From assembly GCF_022376445.1 (NCBI RefSeq), contig NW_025955114.1, forward strand, positions 33,254 through 97,253: DNA of 64,000 bases, given 5' to 3'. Under the pieces are notes generated by a model. The model searched no databases and was not told where the DNA came from. It saw only the letters and a list, made by a program, of their open reading frames with translations. The first letter of the stretch is position 1. Each line of letters starts with the position of its first letter. This stretch comes from Fomitopsis serialis (Eukaryota > Basidiomycota > Agaricomycetes > Polyporales > Fomitopsidaceae). A program made the position numbers and the translations under genes. This document shows, one piece after another, positions 31,199 through 41,374 of this stretch.

Positions 31199-32261
31199 CT
31201 ATTCATCATCGGCAGCATCCTCCTCTGTCACGGTCTCTGTTCCTGCCCATTTGACCACGCATCCATCCTCTCCAACTTGCGGCCGCACTGCCCGCAATGT
31301 CGGCGTCGCCGCAGGAGTCCAGGCCGCCTCGATGTACTTGCGGGGCTTCGGAAGGCGCACCGGCCAGATCCATTCAATCCCCGTGAAGTCGTGCATCATG
31401 GAGCACATGGGGGCCCTCTTCTGGTCTCCAATCGCATAGGAGTGGCAGAATGGGGTGAATTGGACCTCGGACTCCCTGAGAACGGGGACGCTCTGGAGAG
31501 GGAGTTGCCGGCGGATGGGAAACCCCTTGATGATGTGGTCAGGCACGAATGTCTGCATCTTGGGTTCGTAGAGGTCGAATGCTGTCTCCCTGTTGACCAG
31601 CTCAAATGCCTGCGACAAGACGGGCTGCTCATACGGTCCGGGAATCTCCAACTCCATCCCCATCTGGTCAACAATCCCAATAAGGGGTACTGGAACCGGG
31701 TCACACCCGTCCTGTACGATATGCCGAACGTGTCTATCAGGAACGGAGCGAGCTTTCAAAGACATCTGAGACGCACCGATACAAACATCAGCCCCTCAAC
31801 CAACACTGCTTTCGGCGGGTGCATCATCCCCCGGGCTTAGCCTTTGGATTCAGCAGACGACGGATCGCTCTGCCATCACTGTAGAACTCGGGAACAACAC
31901 CCATGAACACCCATCCCCCAAACTTGGCAGGAGGCCTGCGCAGTGCTGCGGCGCGGCCCAACATGTCAGCGACGCGGTCTGGATTGATCTGACTGGCGCT
32001 GAGCCGCATAGGGCACCGGTTCATAAGACACTGGATGGAGAAGCATTAAGCACAACGCCACTACGATACCAGTTCAGAAGCACTCACGTAGTCATAGTAC
32101 TCCGCAAAGTTCTGCTTCTCCAGGCAGACCACCGTAACATGGAAAGTGTTAGGGGCCATTGGGCACGGTGCCGCAAACTTGCACTCCCTCTCGAATCCAT
32201 ATTCCATGAATTTTCCCATGATCTTGAAAAGACGGGCATCGGTGATAGGCGAGGCAGGCAT
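31199..32261 (-). pseudogene. Paralogue 1 of the five-gene array, one-base frame break
   Basis: Exons at 32261-32088, 32030-31777 and 31711-31199 follow the same plan as the four intact neighbours. Exon 1 carries FHVTVVCLEKQNFAEYYDY. Exon 2 carries CLMNRCPMRLSASQ and FGGWVFMGVVPEFY. Exon 3 carries CDPVPVPLIGIVDQMGMELE, MCSMMHDFTGIEWIWPVRL and YIEAAW. Exon 2 is 254 nt here but a multiple of three in every paralogue; the frame slips in a CCCGGGGG run and resumes as PKAVLVEGLMFVSV, equivalent to GRTALVEALIYV elsewhere. The gene is therefore either a young pseudogene or a place where one G was lost in sequencing. Its stop also comes earlier than that of paralogue 3, to which its 3' flank is most similar. 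No known domain. Confidence 0.7.
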
Positions 32262-32617
32262 AGGGAGATGGAATTGCAGTGAGGAAGTGTTGAGGCGTGT
32301 TGGAAGAGGTCTGAGAGCGTTGTTAACACGTCTCAATCAAAGGTGATGGATTATAAGCAAGTTCTCACCTCCAAGCGCCCAAGCCACACATAGCGCCCGG
32401 CCACTTCTCAGGCTCCCAGAAGAGCGTTGACTTCGCTCTGAGTTGGTGCTTTAGTTCAATTTCGCAATTCTGAGGGGCTGCCATCTCATGATAGTATCAC
32501 TTTCCACGAAGACCATGTAGTAGAGTATTCAAATACAATCAATGAAATAAGACGTTACAGAATTACAGTTTTGACCCCATGAATCGCACCTCTCCTGTTC
32601 CTATGTCCCTGTCCCGC

Positions 32618-33756
32618 TCAGGCGATAATGATGGGGTTCTCCGCATCCAAGCCCTTCTTATTGAGCTCCTCCCAGCGCACCTCCTTGCCCTCGCCTACCC
32701 GTCGCAGCTGACACCCGGCCTCTCCAGGCCCAGGACGCACTGCCACCAGACCCTTGGGATCAGGCATCTGCACCACGCTCCACTCTGCCTCCAGATATTC
32801 GCGACGTTTTGCAAGTCCCACTGGCCAGATCCAGTCCAGCTCGATGAAGTTGCGCTTCATCGAGCACAGCGGCGGCATGTCCTCTGCTCCAGCTGCGAAG
32901 TTGATCACCAACAGCGTCATCGCAACGCTGGAGAGCTTCAGCACCAGGACGCTGGTGAGAGGCAGGGGGAGACGAATGCAGAACGACTCCTCTGTTTTTG
33001 ACACTTTGAACGTTTGCAGAGACGGTTCGTAGGGGTCGAGGACGGGGATGGGAAGGCGGCCTGATTTCGGTGGCCTTTTGAACGGGTTCAGACCCGGGAG
33101 GAGCTGCAAGAGGAGGGGTTGATGATACGGCCCTCGTATAGTCACTTCCGACTTCGTACTGTTGATCTCCCCTAAGAGAGGGACAGAGACCGGAAAATAA
33201 TCCTCCTGTTGTCACGCACACATGTTTGTAAGTAGTGCATGAAGATTAGAAGAAATATGACATGCACATGAACGTAAATCAGGGCCTCCACCAGCGCTGT
33301 TCTCCCCTCCGCCCACGCGCTGCTTGGGGAGAACAGGGACAAAGCACGCTTTCCCCTGTTGCTCTCCTTCCAGAACTCGCGCACCATCCCCATGTATACC
33401 CATCCTCCGAACCTCGGACCGCCTTTGAGTGCCTTCGCGCGCTCGAGCATGAAAGCTCTCTCCTTTTCGGACGACTGGACGCGACTGGGTTTCATGGGGC
33501 AACGAGAGATGTCGGACAATAAGCACTGAAACATCATCACGTCAGACGGAAGTTGTGTTGATGAGTAGTTTGAACTGGTACTCACATAGTCGAAGAGCAA
33601 GCCAAAGTGTTGTTCCTCCAAGCACACCACAGTGACGTGGTCAATGGCGGGGCACACCTTGCAGTCTTGCGACCGTGTACAGGCTAACTCGAATCCAGGT
33701 CCATGCTCACCGAGTATGGCGATGAGGTTTCGGTCAACAGGAATGGGGGTGGACAT
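32618..33756 (-). CDS. Paralogue 2 of the five-gene array, unknown family
   Basis: Three exons (33756-33586, 33525-33268, 33205-32618), all in phase 0, give 338 residues. Shared landmarks are IDHVTVVCLEEQHFGLLFDY at the end of exon 1, ISRCPMKPSR and RFGGWVYMGMVREFW in exon 2 with RTALVEALIYV at its end, and in exon 3 FPVSVPLLGEINSTKSEV, LQTFKV, PLCSMKRNFIELDWIWPVGL and RREYLEAEWSVV. The many hydrophobic beta-like strands and lack of signal or membrane segments suggest a compact soluble protein. I recognise no family. A TAAGCGCC motif lies at 33826, about 70 bp upstream of the ATG, as in the other copies. Confidence 0.75.
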
Positions 33757-33978
33757 AGCGTGATGGAGGTTGAGTTGAGAGATGTCTGAGAGTGGCGTAA
33801 AGGCCTATGAGCGAACGCCTACCCTTAAGCGCCGATATCGCCGGCCACTCATAGGAGATTGTTAAGCTCATGGGTCCTCAGAAATCGTAAAATATGAGAA
33901 GCCTGGCATCAATAGCAAGTAATACACCGTAATATACATTCAGAACTGTCCACTACTTCCAGTCGTCATCGCACAAAT

Positions 33979-35093
33979 CTACGCTCTATCTATGCTGAAG
34001 CGGCCCTCCCTCCCTTCCGCCGCCGTCCTCACAACACAGCCCACTTCCCCCACTCGCGCCCGCTCTGCCCCTATGCCCATCGGAGCCTCTCTCGTCACCA
34101 CGGCCCATTTAGCCTCCATGATCTCGCGACGCTTCCCCAGGCCTACAGGCCAGATCCAATTCAGCTCGATGAAGTTATACTTCATCGAGCACATCGGATG
34201 AACGGGCTGTTCCCCCGTGGCGTAGTTCTGGGAATACAGCGTAAGCCGCACCGTCGAATCTTTGAGGACGAGGATGTTGTCCAGGGGGAGGGGGAGGCGG
34301 ATCGGAAACGTCTGGTGCAGACGCGACGGCTCAAACGTCTGCGTCGACGCGTTGTAACGGTCGAAGGTCGTTACTCGTGGCTCGAGCATCTCAGCGTACG
34401 TTGGGAACTCCCGTGGCTTGAATGCGTTCAGCTTCGGGAACATTTGAGCGAGCATCGGTTGCTCAGACGGTCCCGGTATCACGATCTCCGAGCCCGTCGC
34501 GTTGACCTCGCCGATGAGCGGAACAGAGACAGGCGTATAGCCGTTCTGTACACGGTGTTCAGTGAGCGCGCCAACATCAGTGAGGGTTACCACGTACCTG
34601 AACGTAAACCATTGCCTCAACCAGCGCCGTCCTCCCTTGCGCCGATGCGGTACTCTCCGGCCACATATCTATCAGAGGCCGCGGACACATGACGCCGTAG
34701 AAGTCGTAGATCGCGCCCATAAGAACCCACCCGCCAAACCTGGGAGGGCTACCCAACTTGTACGCGTATTCCATCATTGAGCCTAGGTCTTCCTCGCTCG
34801 CCTGGATTTTGCTGGGCTTCATGCGGCACCCAGTCAAGTCGAACATCGGACACTGAGTGACGAACGCGTTGGAGACAAGCATCAGTAGCACATCATGAGA
34901 CTGCGGGCGTAGCACTCACGTAGTCAAATAACCACCCAAAGCGCTCCCTCTCGAGGCAGACAACCGTGACATGGTCGATCACCCGACATATCTTGCAAGA
35001 TCGGGAATGCATGCAAGCGTCTTCAAAAGTAGGTAGTCCGGTCTGAGCGATGATGTTGACGAGCCGGTCGTCGATGCGGGATGCGGTAGACAT
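33979..35093 (-). CDS. Paralogue 3 of the five-gene array, unknown family
   Basis: Exons 35093-34920, 34852-34598 and 34545-33979 give 331 residues with clean GTGAGT and GTACGT donors. Landmarks: MSTASRIDDRLVNIIAQTG, IDHVTVVCLERERFGWLFDY, CPMFDLTGCRMKPSKIQAS, RFGGWVLMGAIYDFYG, TALVEAMVYVQ, TPVSVPLIGEVNATGSEIVI, TQTFEPSRL, MCSMKYNFIELNWIWPVGL and REIMEAKWAVV. The start Met aligns with those of paralogues 2 and 4 (MSTP/MPTS), which fixes it; frames open further upstream are not shared. The last codons (GRFSIDRA) correspond to sequence lying beyond the stop of paralogue 1. Unknown function. Confidence 0.77.
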
Positions 35094-35386
35094 AGCGGTG
35101 CAAGAAGATTGGAAGGAGATGGGTGTTGGTTTGACAGATCTGAAGGTCGACGCAAGACGTTTGGACGGAAGATGATCATAAGCGCCCACCGCCGCGCGCT
35201 GCGGCTGATCAGGTTCCATGGCTCGCTCAACAGCAGAGACCCTTCTACAAGTCGTGCTGGCGTACATAGATAGCAAACCGAAGCATTTCTCCGGTTACAC
35301 GTAGAGAGATACATGAGTAGAATACAATTTTACGCGCTACAAGTAATCACAACCGTATGAAATTCGCAACGAAGTCAGCCTTAGTA

Positions 35387-36566
35387 CTAGTACCCGTCTG
35401 AATCCAGCTCCCACAGCCGTTCCTCCCCTTCAGAATCGTCGTCTACGCCGAGGTCCACGCCCTCCTCGTCCTTCTCCTCGCTAGCCGCACGCTCCTCCCT
35501 TGGCTCCACCGCCAGTTTCACCACGCAGCCAGGTTCGCCGAGCCGTGGTCGCACAGCTACGGTGACCAACGGATACGGCCAGGGGAACACGTTCCACGCG
35601 GCTTCCATGTATGTGCGCGGCTCCTGGAGGCCCACAGGCCAGATAAAGTCCAGCCCGATGAAGCCGTACTTCAACGAGCACATGGGGTCGATGGCGCGCC
35701 GGCCCCTCGCGTAGTCGAGGACGTGCTCCGTTTGCTCGACCGTGGCGTCCCTGAACACGGGGATGTCGCGTAGGGGGAGTTGCAATCGAACGGGGAAGGT
35801 AGGGCTCATTTTCGAAGGTACGAACGTCTGCCAGGCCGGGTTGTAGAGGTCGAAGACGGGCCATGGCTTGCGGGTCGCTCGTACGCCCTTGTAGCGGTTG
35901 AGAAGCGGAATCGCCTGCGCTAGCACAGGCTGCACGGCGGGCCCGGGGATCTCGAGCTCCATCCCCGTGGAGTCTATCACCCCGATGAGGGGGATGGGGA
36001 CCGGATCTTCGGCGTCCTGTAGGCCGTTCAAATAGATATATCAGTAGTCAGTTACACGCTTAGAAGAGGCTCTTACGCACCGTCACAAAGAATAACGTTT
36101 CTACCAGAACCGTACGCCCGCGCCTTAGTACGCCTGAGCCCGGCCTCTGCTCCAGCAACTGGCGCAGCTGCGCGGACTCCGGTCCAGGTGCGTACAGCTC
36201 CGGAACGGCCCCCATCAATACCCACCCGCCGAACTTCACAGGCGGGTCGCGGAGGAGGTCAGCGCGTTCTCGCATGCGATCGAGGTTTGCTTGCTCGGCC
36301 TGGACGCGGCACCTCCCCACGGCGCAACCGAAGCCGTTGTGCATAAGACACTGAAAAGAGCGTATCAGAGAAGGCGTTACACGGGGGAGACTACTCACAT
36401 ATTCAAAAATCACCCCCAGACCCTCCCTCTCGAGGCAGACGACGGCGACATGGTCGATCTTGAGGCCGAGCTTGCAGCGTCGCGTGAACTGCGACACTTG
36501 TTGTACCGTTACGCCCAGAGTCTCCTTCACGATGTTGAGCAGACGATTGTCGACGGAGGTAGGCAT
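35387..36566 (-). CDS. Paralogue 4 of the five-gene array, unknown family
   Basis: Exons 36566-36399, 36350-36081 and 36016-35387 give 355 residues. Landmarks: MPTSVDNRLLNIVKETLG, IDHVAVVCLEREGLGVIFEY, CLMHNGFGCAVGRCRVQ, KFGGWVLMGAVPELYAPG, RTVLVETLFFVTV, DPVPIPLIGVIDSTGMELEI, WQTFVPSKM, MCSLKYGFIGLDFIWPVGL and RTYMEAAWNVF. The C-terminus is longer and strongly acidic (EEKDEEGVDLGVDDDSEGEE), unlike paralogues 1-3. A CCCTTAGGCGCT version of the shared upstream motif lies at 36644-36655. Confidence 0.77.
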
Positions 36567-36850
36567 AGTGAGATGTGCAGAGATCAGTTTTTAGTGGTTG
36601 AACGCGGTTGAGGATCGCAGGAATGTGTTTGACGCGACTTTCGCCCTTAGGCGCTGAGAGCTGGCTTCCAGTTCGCACGGGCGCTCCGCAATAATGGGGA
36701 AGCGCCTGGGTTCGCAAGACGGTATCGTATTAGCTCACACAAATTGATAGAATCTAGACGGAACATTGTAAATGGCGTGAACAGTACGAACTTCTCTCGA
36801 CGGAATCTAAGTACAATCTGGAGACGTAGGAGTAAGAAATCATAGCTCAG

Positions 36851-38083
36851 CTAATGGTACAACACCGCACCATGCACGCCCCGTTCTCCAGCCTCCACAG
36901 TCCCAGCTTCAACGTACGGAATCTCTCTGCCGTCCGCAGTGACCTCCCAAATTTCAATCTCCTGGACCGCGCGGTTCCTGATGCCGATGTCTTCGTCCGG
37001 CGCGTTGTCGCCGCCTGCGCTACCCTTGGGCACCCCGCCATCCTCAGCAGCGGGCCAATCCTCGGATATGAACGCAGCGACTGAGTAGCCGGGCTCGCCA
37101 AAGCGTGCGCACTTCGCTACCTCGCCGTACCACGGCTCTATCCCCACGCGCCATGCGGTCGTGACGTACTCGCGCGGATGAGGAAGTCCTCGCGGCCATT
37201 TGAACTTCAGCTCCATGAAGCTGGCCTTCATGGAGCACATGGGCTTGAGCGGCTTTGTGCCGCGCGAGTACTTCTCGGCGAATGCGGCGGTCGTGACGGA
37301 GCTGATTTTGAATACGGGTACAAACTCGAGGGGAAGGGGAAGACGGAACGGCACGTCGAGCGGGTGACGGATGACGGGGACGAACGTCTGCGTCTTGACG
37401 TTGAAAAAATCGAATTGTATTCTTCCCCCGCGCGGAATGCCCCTCCATCTATTGAGGGAGGGGAAAATTTGAGCCGTTAGCGGCTGGTCGAAGGAGATCT
37501 CGATTTCCTGCGTGTCGTCGCGGATCTGCCATACAAGAGGAAGGCACATGGGGATGTGGGCCTCCTGGTAGGCAGCTCCTGGTATAAGTATAATGGCGAG
37601 TTGTTCAGAAGCCCGAGTACTCACCTCGAAGAATATGAACGTTTCCAGCGCAACGTTCCGCCCCTGTCCCCGGAAGTAAGGGGGCACATCCACGCCCCGG
37701 TGGCTCTCCAAAATGGAGCCCAGCAGTATCCACCCTCCCAACTTTGGAGGAGGTTCCAGTGCGCGTACCAGGGCGAGTAGCTCCTCCAGCAGCTCCCGAG
37801 GGCCCTGCTCCTTGCTGGGTTTAGCCGGACACATAGATGTGTTGTAGATAGTGCACTGTCCCAATGAATGGTCAATGAAATTGTATGAGTAAGGATAGAA
37901 CTGAGGGATGCTCACGTAGTCGAAAAGCCTCCCAAAGTTCTCTTCTGAATCCTCCAAACAAACCACCGTGACGTGGCGGGTCTCCCGCCGCTCGGAACAT
38001 ACTCGTGACGCATGCGCAGCAATTCCGAATTGTGGTAGAGCCGGCCATAGGAGCTGAAGAACGCGTTGGTCGAAGCAAGCCAT
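36851..38083 (-). CDS. Paralogue 5 of the five-gene array, most diverged copy
   Basis: Exons 38083-37916, 37855-37625 and 37564-36851 give 370 residues. Landmarks: MACFDQRVLQLLWPALPQFG, RHVTVVCLEDSEENFGRLFDY, TSMCPAKPSKEQ, KLGGWILLGSILESH, NVALETFIFFE, IPMCLPLVWQIRDDTQEIEI, TQTFVPVI, MCSMKASFMELKFKWPRGL and REYVTTAWRVG. It has a 90-residue C-terminal extension rich in Gly, Glu and Asp that the others lack. The open frame extends upstream to 38146, but the Met at 38083 aligns with the starts of the other copies. The CAAGCGCT motif lies at 38170, 88 bp upstream. It lies at the 5' end of the array and is the most diverged of the five, perhaps closest to the ancestral copy. Confidence 0.75.
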   Translation of the reverse strand: MACFDQRVLQLLWPALPQFGIAAHASRVCSERRETRHVTVVCLEDSEENFGRLFDYVSIPQFYPYSYNFIDHSLGQCTIYNTSMCPAKPSKEQGPRELLEELLALVRALEPPPKLGGWILLGSILESHRGVDVPPYFRGQGRNVALETFIFFEVSTRASEQLAIILIPGAAYQEAHIPMCLPLVWQIRDDTQEIEISFDQPLTAQIFPSLNRWRGIPRGGRIQFDFFNVKTQTFVPVIRHPLDVPFRLPLPLEFVPVFKISSVTTAAFAEKYSRGTKPLKPMCSMKASFMELKFKWPRGLPHPREYVTTAWRVGIEPWYGEVAKCARFGEPGYSVAAFISEDWPAAEDGGVPKGSAGGDNAPDEDIGIRNRAVQEIEIWEVTADGREIPYVEAGTVEAGERGVHGAVLYH

Positions 38084-38251
38084 GTAGACGGAGTCTAAGT
38101 CAGCTGTAAAGAGGTTTGAAGCAAGTCGTCTTCCGCGCGCAATCACGCTGAACTGGCGACTGCAAGCCGCAAGCGCTCAAGTAATGACCAGACAAAAGGC
38201 TCTCAATTTATTCAGTTGGAACGCGGACAGAGCAAGATAGTATATGTATTG

Positions 38252-41200
38252 CTACCATAGTGTTTGATAGGCATACATTCCTGTCCAGTTGTTTAGATAA
38301 AACTGCTTTGCCTCGTCAAGAGTATTCTGTGAAGTCCACTCTTCCGGAACGGTGCCGCTTGGGCCATCCGGGAACAACGGTATAAGTTGGCAGGACTGTC
38401 GTATTTGTGAAATAGGTACTATCCTCCCCTGGGGCAACCCGTCCGTTCGTAGGGGTGGCTTGCTCACCGAATACATGAGGTGTCTTGCATCCGCTGCAGT
38501 AGTAAACCTAGTATACCATTCCACGTAGGCCAGGGGCCCATCCGGCCACCATGGCGGGGATGGTGGGGCCCCTGGCCGATCAGGAAGTATCTTTGGGAGC
38601 TTGAAGATAACCTTAACTCTCCCCGCTCTTGTACCTGTGTCCCGAAGGTCATCGGATAACTGTGGTTGAACGTCGCCATTGCTTACCTCTCACCCCGGTG
38701 GATTCTGCCTCCTCGTTCTCCAGAACAATGGCGGTGTCAAATCTGCTCTTTCTCCCTTTTCTAGCTGAGCCAGGAATTGCCTTGACTAGGTCTGCCTCGC
38801 TCTTGTCGTCAGACAGAGCGCACGGCTTGAACTTGAATTGATGGAAGACGTCGAGGCGAGTGAAAGGTAGAACGTCTGACTTAGTTCTTGCCGAGTCAGT
38901 CGCAGCTCCCGGGGCTGAAGGTCGTTTACGAAGTGTGCGAGTGCGGTGGTAAACCCGGAGCGCCATGGAGCTCCTGGATGCGAACAAGGTGCTGCTGAGG
39001 CGCAGGCGCGTATTGGCGATTTGGATGCTACGGTAGGCATCCGAGACGTCTTCTGGACAGGCTTCACGCTCTTCCAACTCGTCGACACGGCTTTCCCTAT
39101 CCGCCTCATCGTCCTCCAGCTCCTCAGTGGCCTGACGCTCGTTTTGAAAGACCTCGTATAGCATCATCTTCTCTCGTCTCGATATCCACCTCGTCATCTG
39201 CGGGAATTCGTCCCGGTGGTTCGATGCCCGCCAGGCGTCCTTGGCAAGGTCGATATGAAGACGCTCGAACATCTCAGTATTATAATTGTCTGTTGTTCCG
39301 AAGAGGCGGATAGAGTCGACGTAGTGGAGTAGGGAGTGAAACTTGGGGATATTGAGATGCTCGCGAATCCCTAATTTCACCAAGATGTTCTTGTGTTCGT
39401 GAAACATCTTGAGGGCATCGCTCAATACCCTAGAGTGTCGTCATCGTGAGTTGGGTACTGGGCGAGGTAGATGAAGTCGAGTAGAGAGCGGAAGCAGATG
39501 AGGAGGGACTTAGGGATTTTGCCAATGAGACAACCGAGGAGAATACGAGCCATACCCTTGCGTTCGGTGCCCGTTATTTGTGACAGTGAAGAGATCCCAT
39601 GCTTGAAGTGTCGAACCCGAACGCCGGCGGCATAGAGCGGATTCGCCTGTCAGTTCCTTCGGACCGAGTAGATCTTGGCACCAGGTAACTAGATGTTTGA
39701 AGACGCCTTGGTACAGTTGATGGAGGACGTCCGGTGTGATGGAGAGGTGGATATCGGTGTAGGGCAAGTCTGCCCAAAACGGCTTCTTCACCCCACCCGC
39801 GACGTTCTGTTGCATACACAGGGCTTCGCAGGCTGCGTCGCTGAGCCCTTGGTGGAGGCCTCCAGGATGATACTCTCCGTCATTTCAGACGTGCGAGGCT
39901 CAGCCGCAACAGGTTCCCGAGTTTGTCGGCCGGACACTGGCACTTGGGACAGGTTCCGTACTTGGAGCATGCCACAAGACATTGCTCAGGGTAGTCCGCA
40001 ACATAGGCCGCTAGGATGGGATAAACGCGCCGTACAGCACCGTCCCTCCGGTGACTTCAATCCCATCCACGCCTGCGCGGACCAGAGGCTTGAGAATGAT
40101 ACTCATAGCCTCATGGAAGAGCCTCTGCGACCTCGCCTTGCGTTCCCTCTTGGTCATCTTTCCCCAACTACCTTGGAGACAGGGAGGTATCCGAGCAAGA
40201 TACATGCGTGTTGTGATGGTTTGCGGCGAATAGAACGTGGGATGTACCAAGGTAAGATAAACGGGATATGCGGTCTTGTTTCCCGAGAACTGCGTAAGCT
40301 GGGTCTTGTCCGTAGAGATAATCACAGGGGCGAGGGCCGCTCCTCAGGTAGTAGTTTCTGCAACACAACGTGTGGGTCAGTAGCTCTTCCATAACCATTG
40401 ACCTGTTTGATCATACGTGCCTGCACTGAGTTCCACCACAGCCCCGTCCACATCTCAGTGTAGATTCTCTTCTGCTTTGAACGATCGGAGAACACGTCGT
40501 CTTGGCGGTATACATATGTTTGGCGTAGTAGGATTACCAGGAGGGCCTTGATAGCCTCTAAGATGTCGCGGTAGCGTACAAGGTGTATATCGTCCGGTCG
40601 ATCTGGAAAGCTCAATGACGCCGTCTTCCACGACGCTCTCTCCGGGATTCGTCTACCTTCAGAAAAAGCTCCCGGATGTCCTTGAAGGTCAGTCCGAGCT
40701 TTTCTACAACCTAAATACGACTTTCAGATTTAGAACACCCATACGACGCGGGGAGACTTACTCCAGGAATTGAAAGAAATCTATTGATGCTTCTGACCTA
40801 CGTCCTCCCGAACAATCCACATGCCCACCCTCCAGTCCAGCTCCGAGGCAAAAGGCTTCCATACCTCATCCTATCCCTCCCTCTCTGCCTTCCATCCTCG
40901 CATCCACCTCCATTTGGTCCACGTCCTCTGCGTCGTCATCCGGATCGTCCGCGAAGAAAGCTTTCCATGTCTGTACAATGTGGCGTCCATTGGATGACCT
41001 TCCCGCAAGGGTCCTCTTCTTCACCCTGTCGTCCTCATCGTCGTCCAATGCTGGAATTGAACGCTCCGGATCGGCGGAACAGCTGGGCGATAGAGGACGA
41101 AGCCTCGTTCTCATTCTGTGTGCAGGTTTGTTACCGCGAGTCTGGGAACAAACCTAAATAGGTCCTGTTCTCAAAGCATCCCAGAATCTCCTGGGGTCGA

Positions 41201-41374
41201 CGTCCATGTCTTCAGGAGACTGTGCCTCTTCGTCAACGACGTGCTCCTCCAACTCAGGAAGTTGGACCAAGGATCCTTATTCTTGCCCTTCCTATACCAC
41301 AGGCAAGACTTCGCTGTCGACAGGTGAGCCATGAGTCCCTGCGATGTATCAAATTCATGGTCGCAGGCGGACAT
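38252..41374 (-). pseudogene. Plavaka-type (CACTA-like) transposase, decayed
   Basis: Minus-strand blocks occur in the order of a full-length Plavaka transposase: an N-terminal zinc-finger-like block (CDHEFDTSQGLMAHLS...SCLWYRKGK), [100 protein letters not shown] with [18 protein letters not shown], and FIYLAQYP. These are followed by MFHEHKNILVKLGIREHLNI, PKFHSLLHYVDSIRLFGTTD and RASNHRDEFPQMTRWISRRE, and the C-terminus near LMYSVSKPPLR. Adjacent blocks change frame repeatedly and some conserved segments are missing, so the gene is dead even allowing for introns. Terminal repeats were not located. These elements are typical of Agaricomycetes. Confidence 0.75.
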
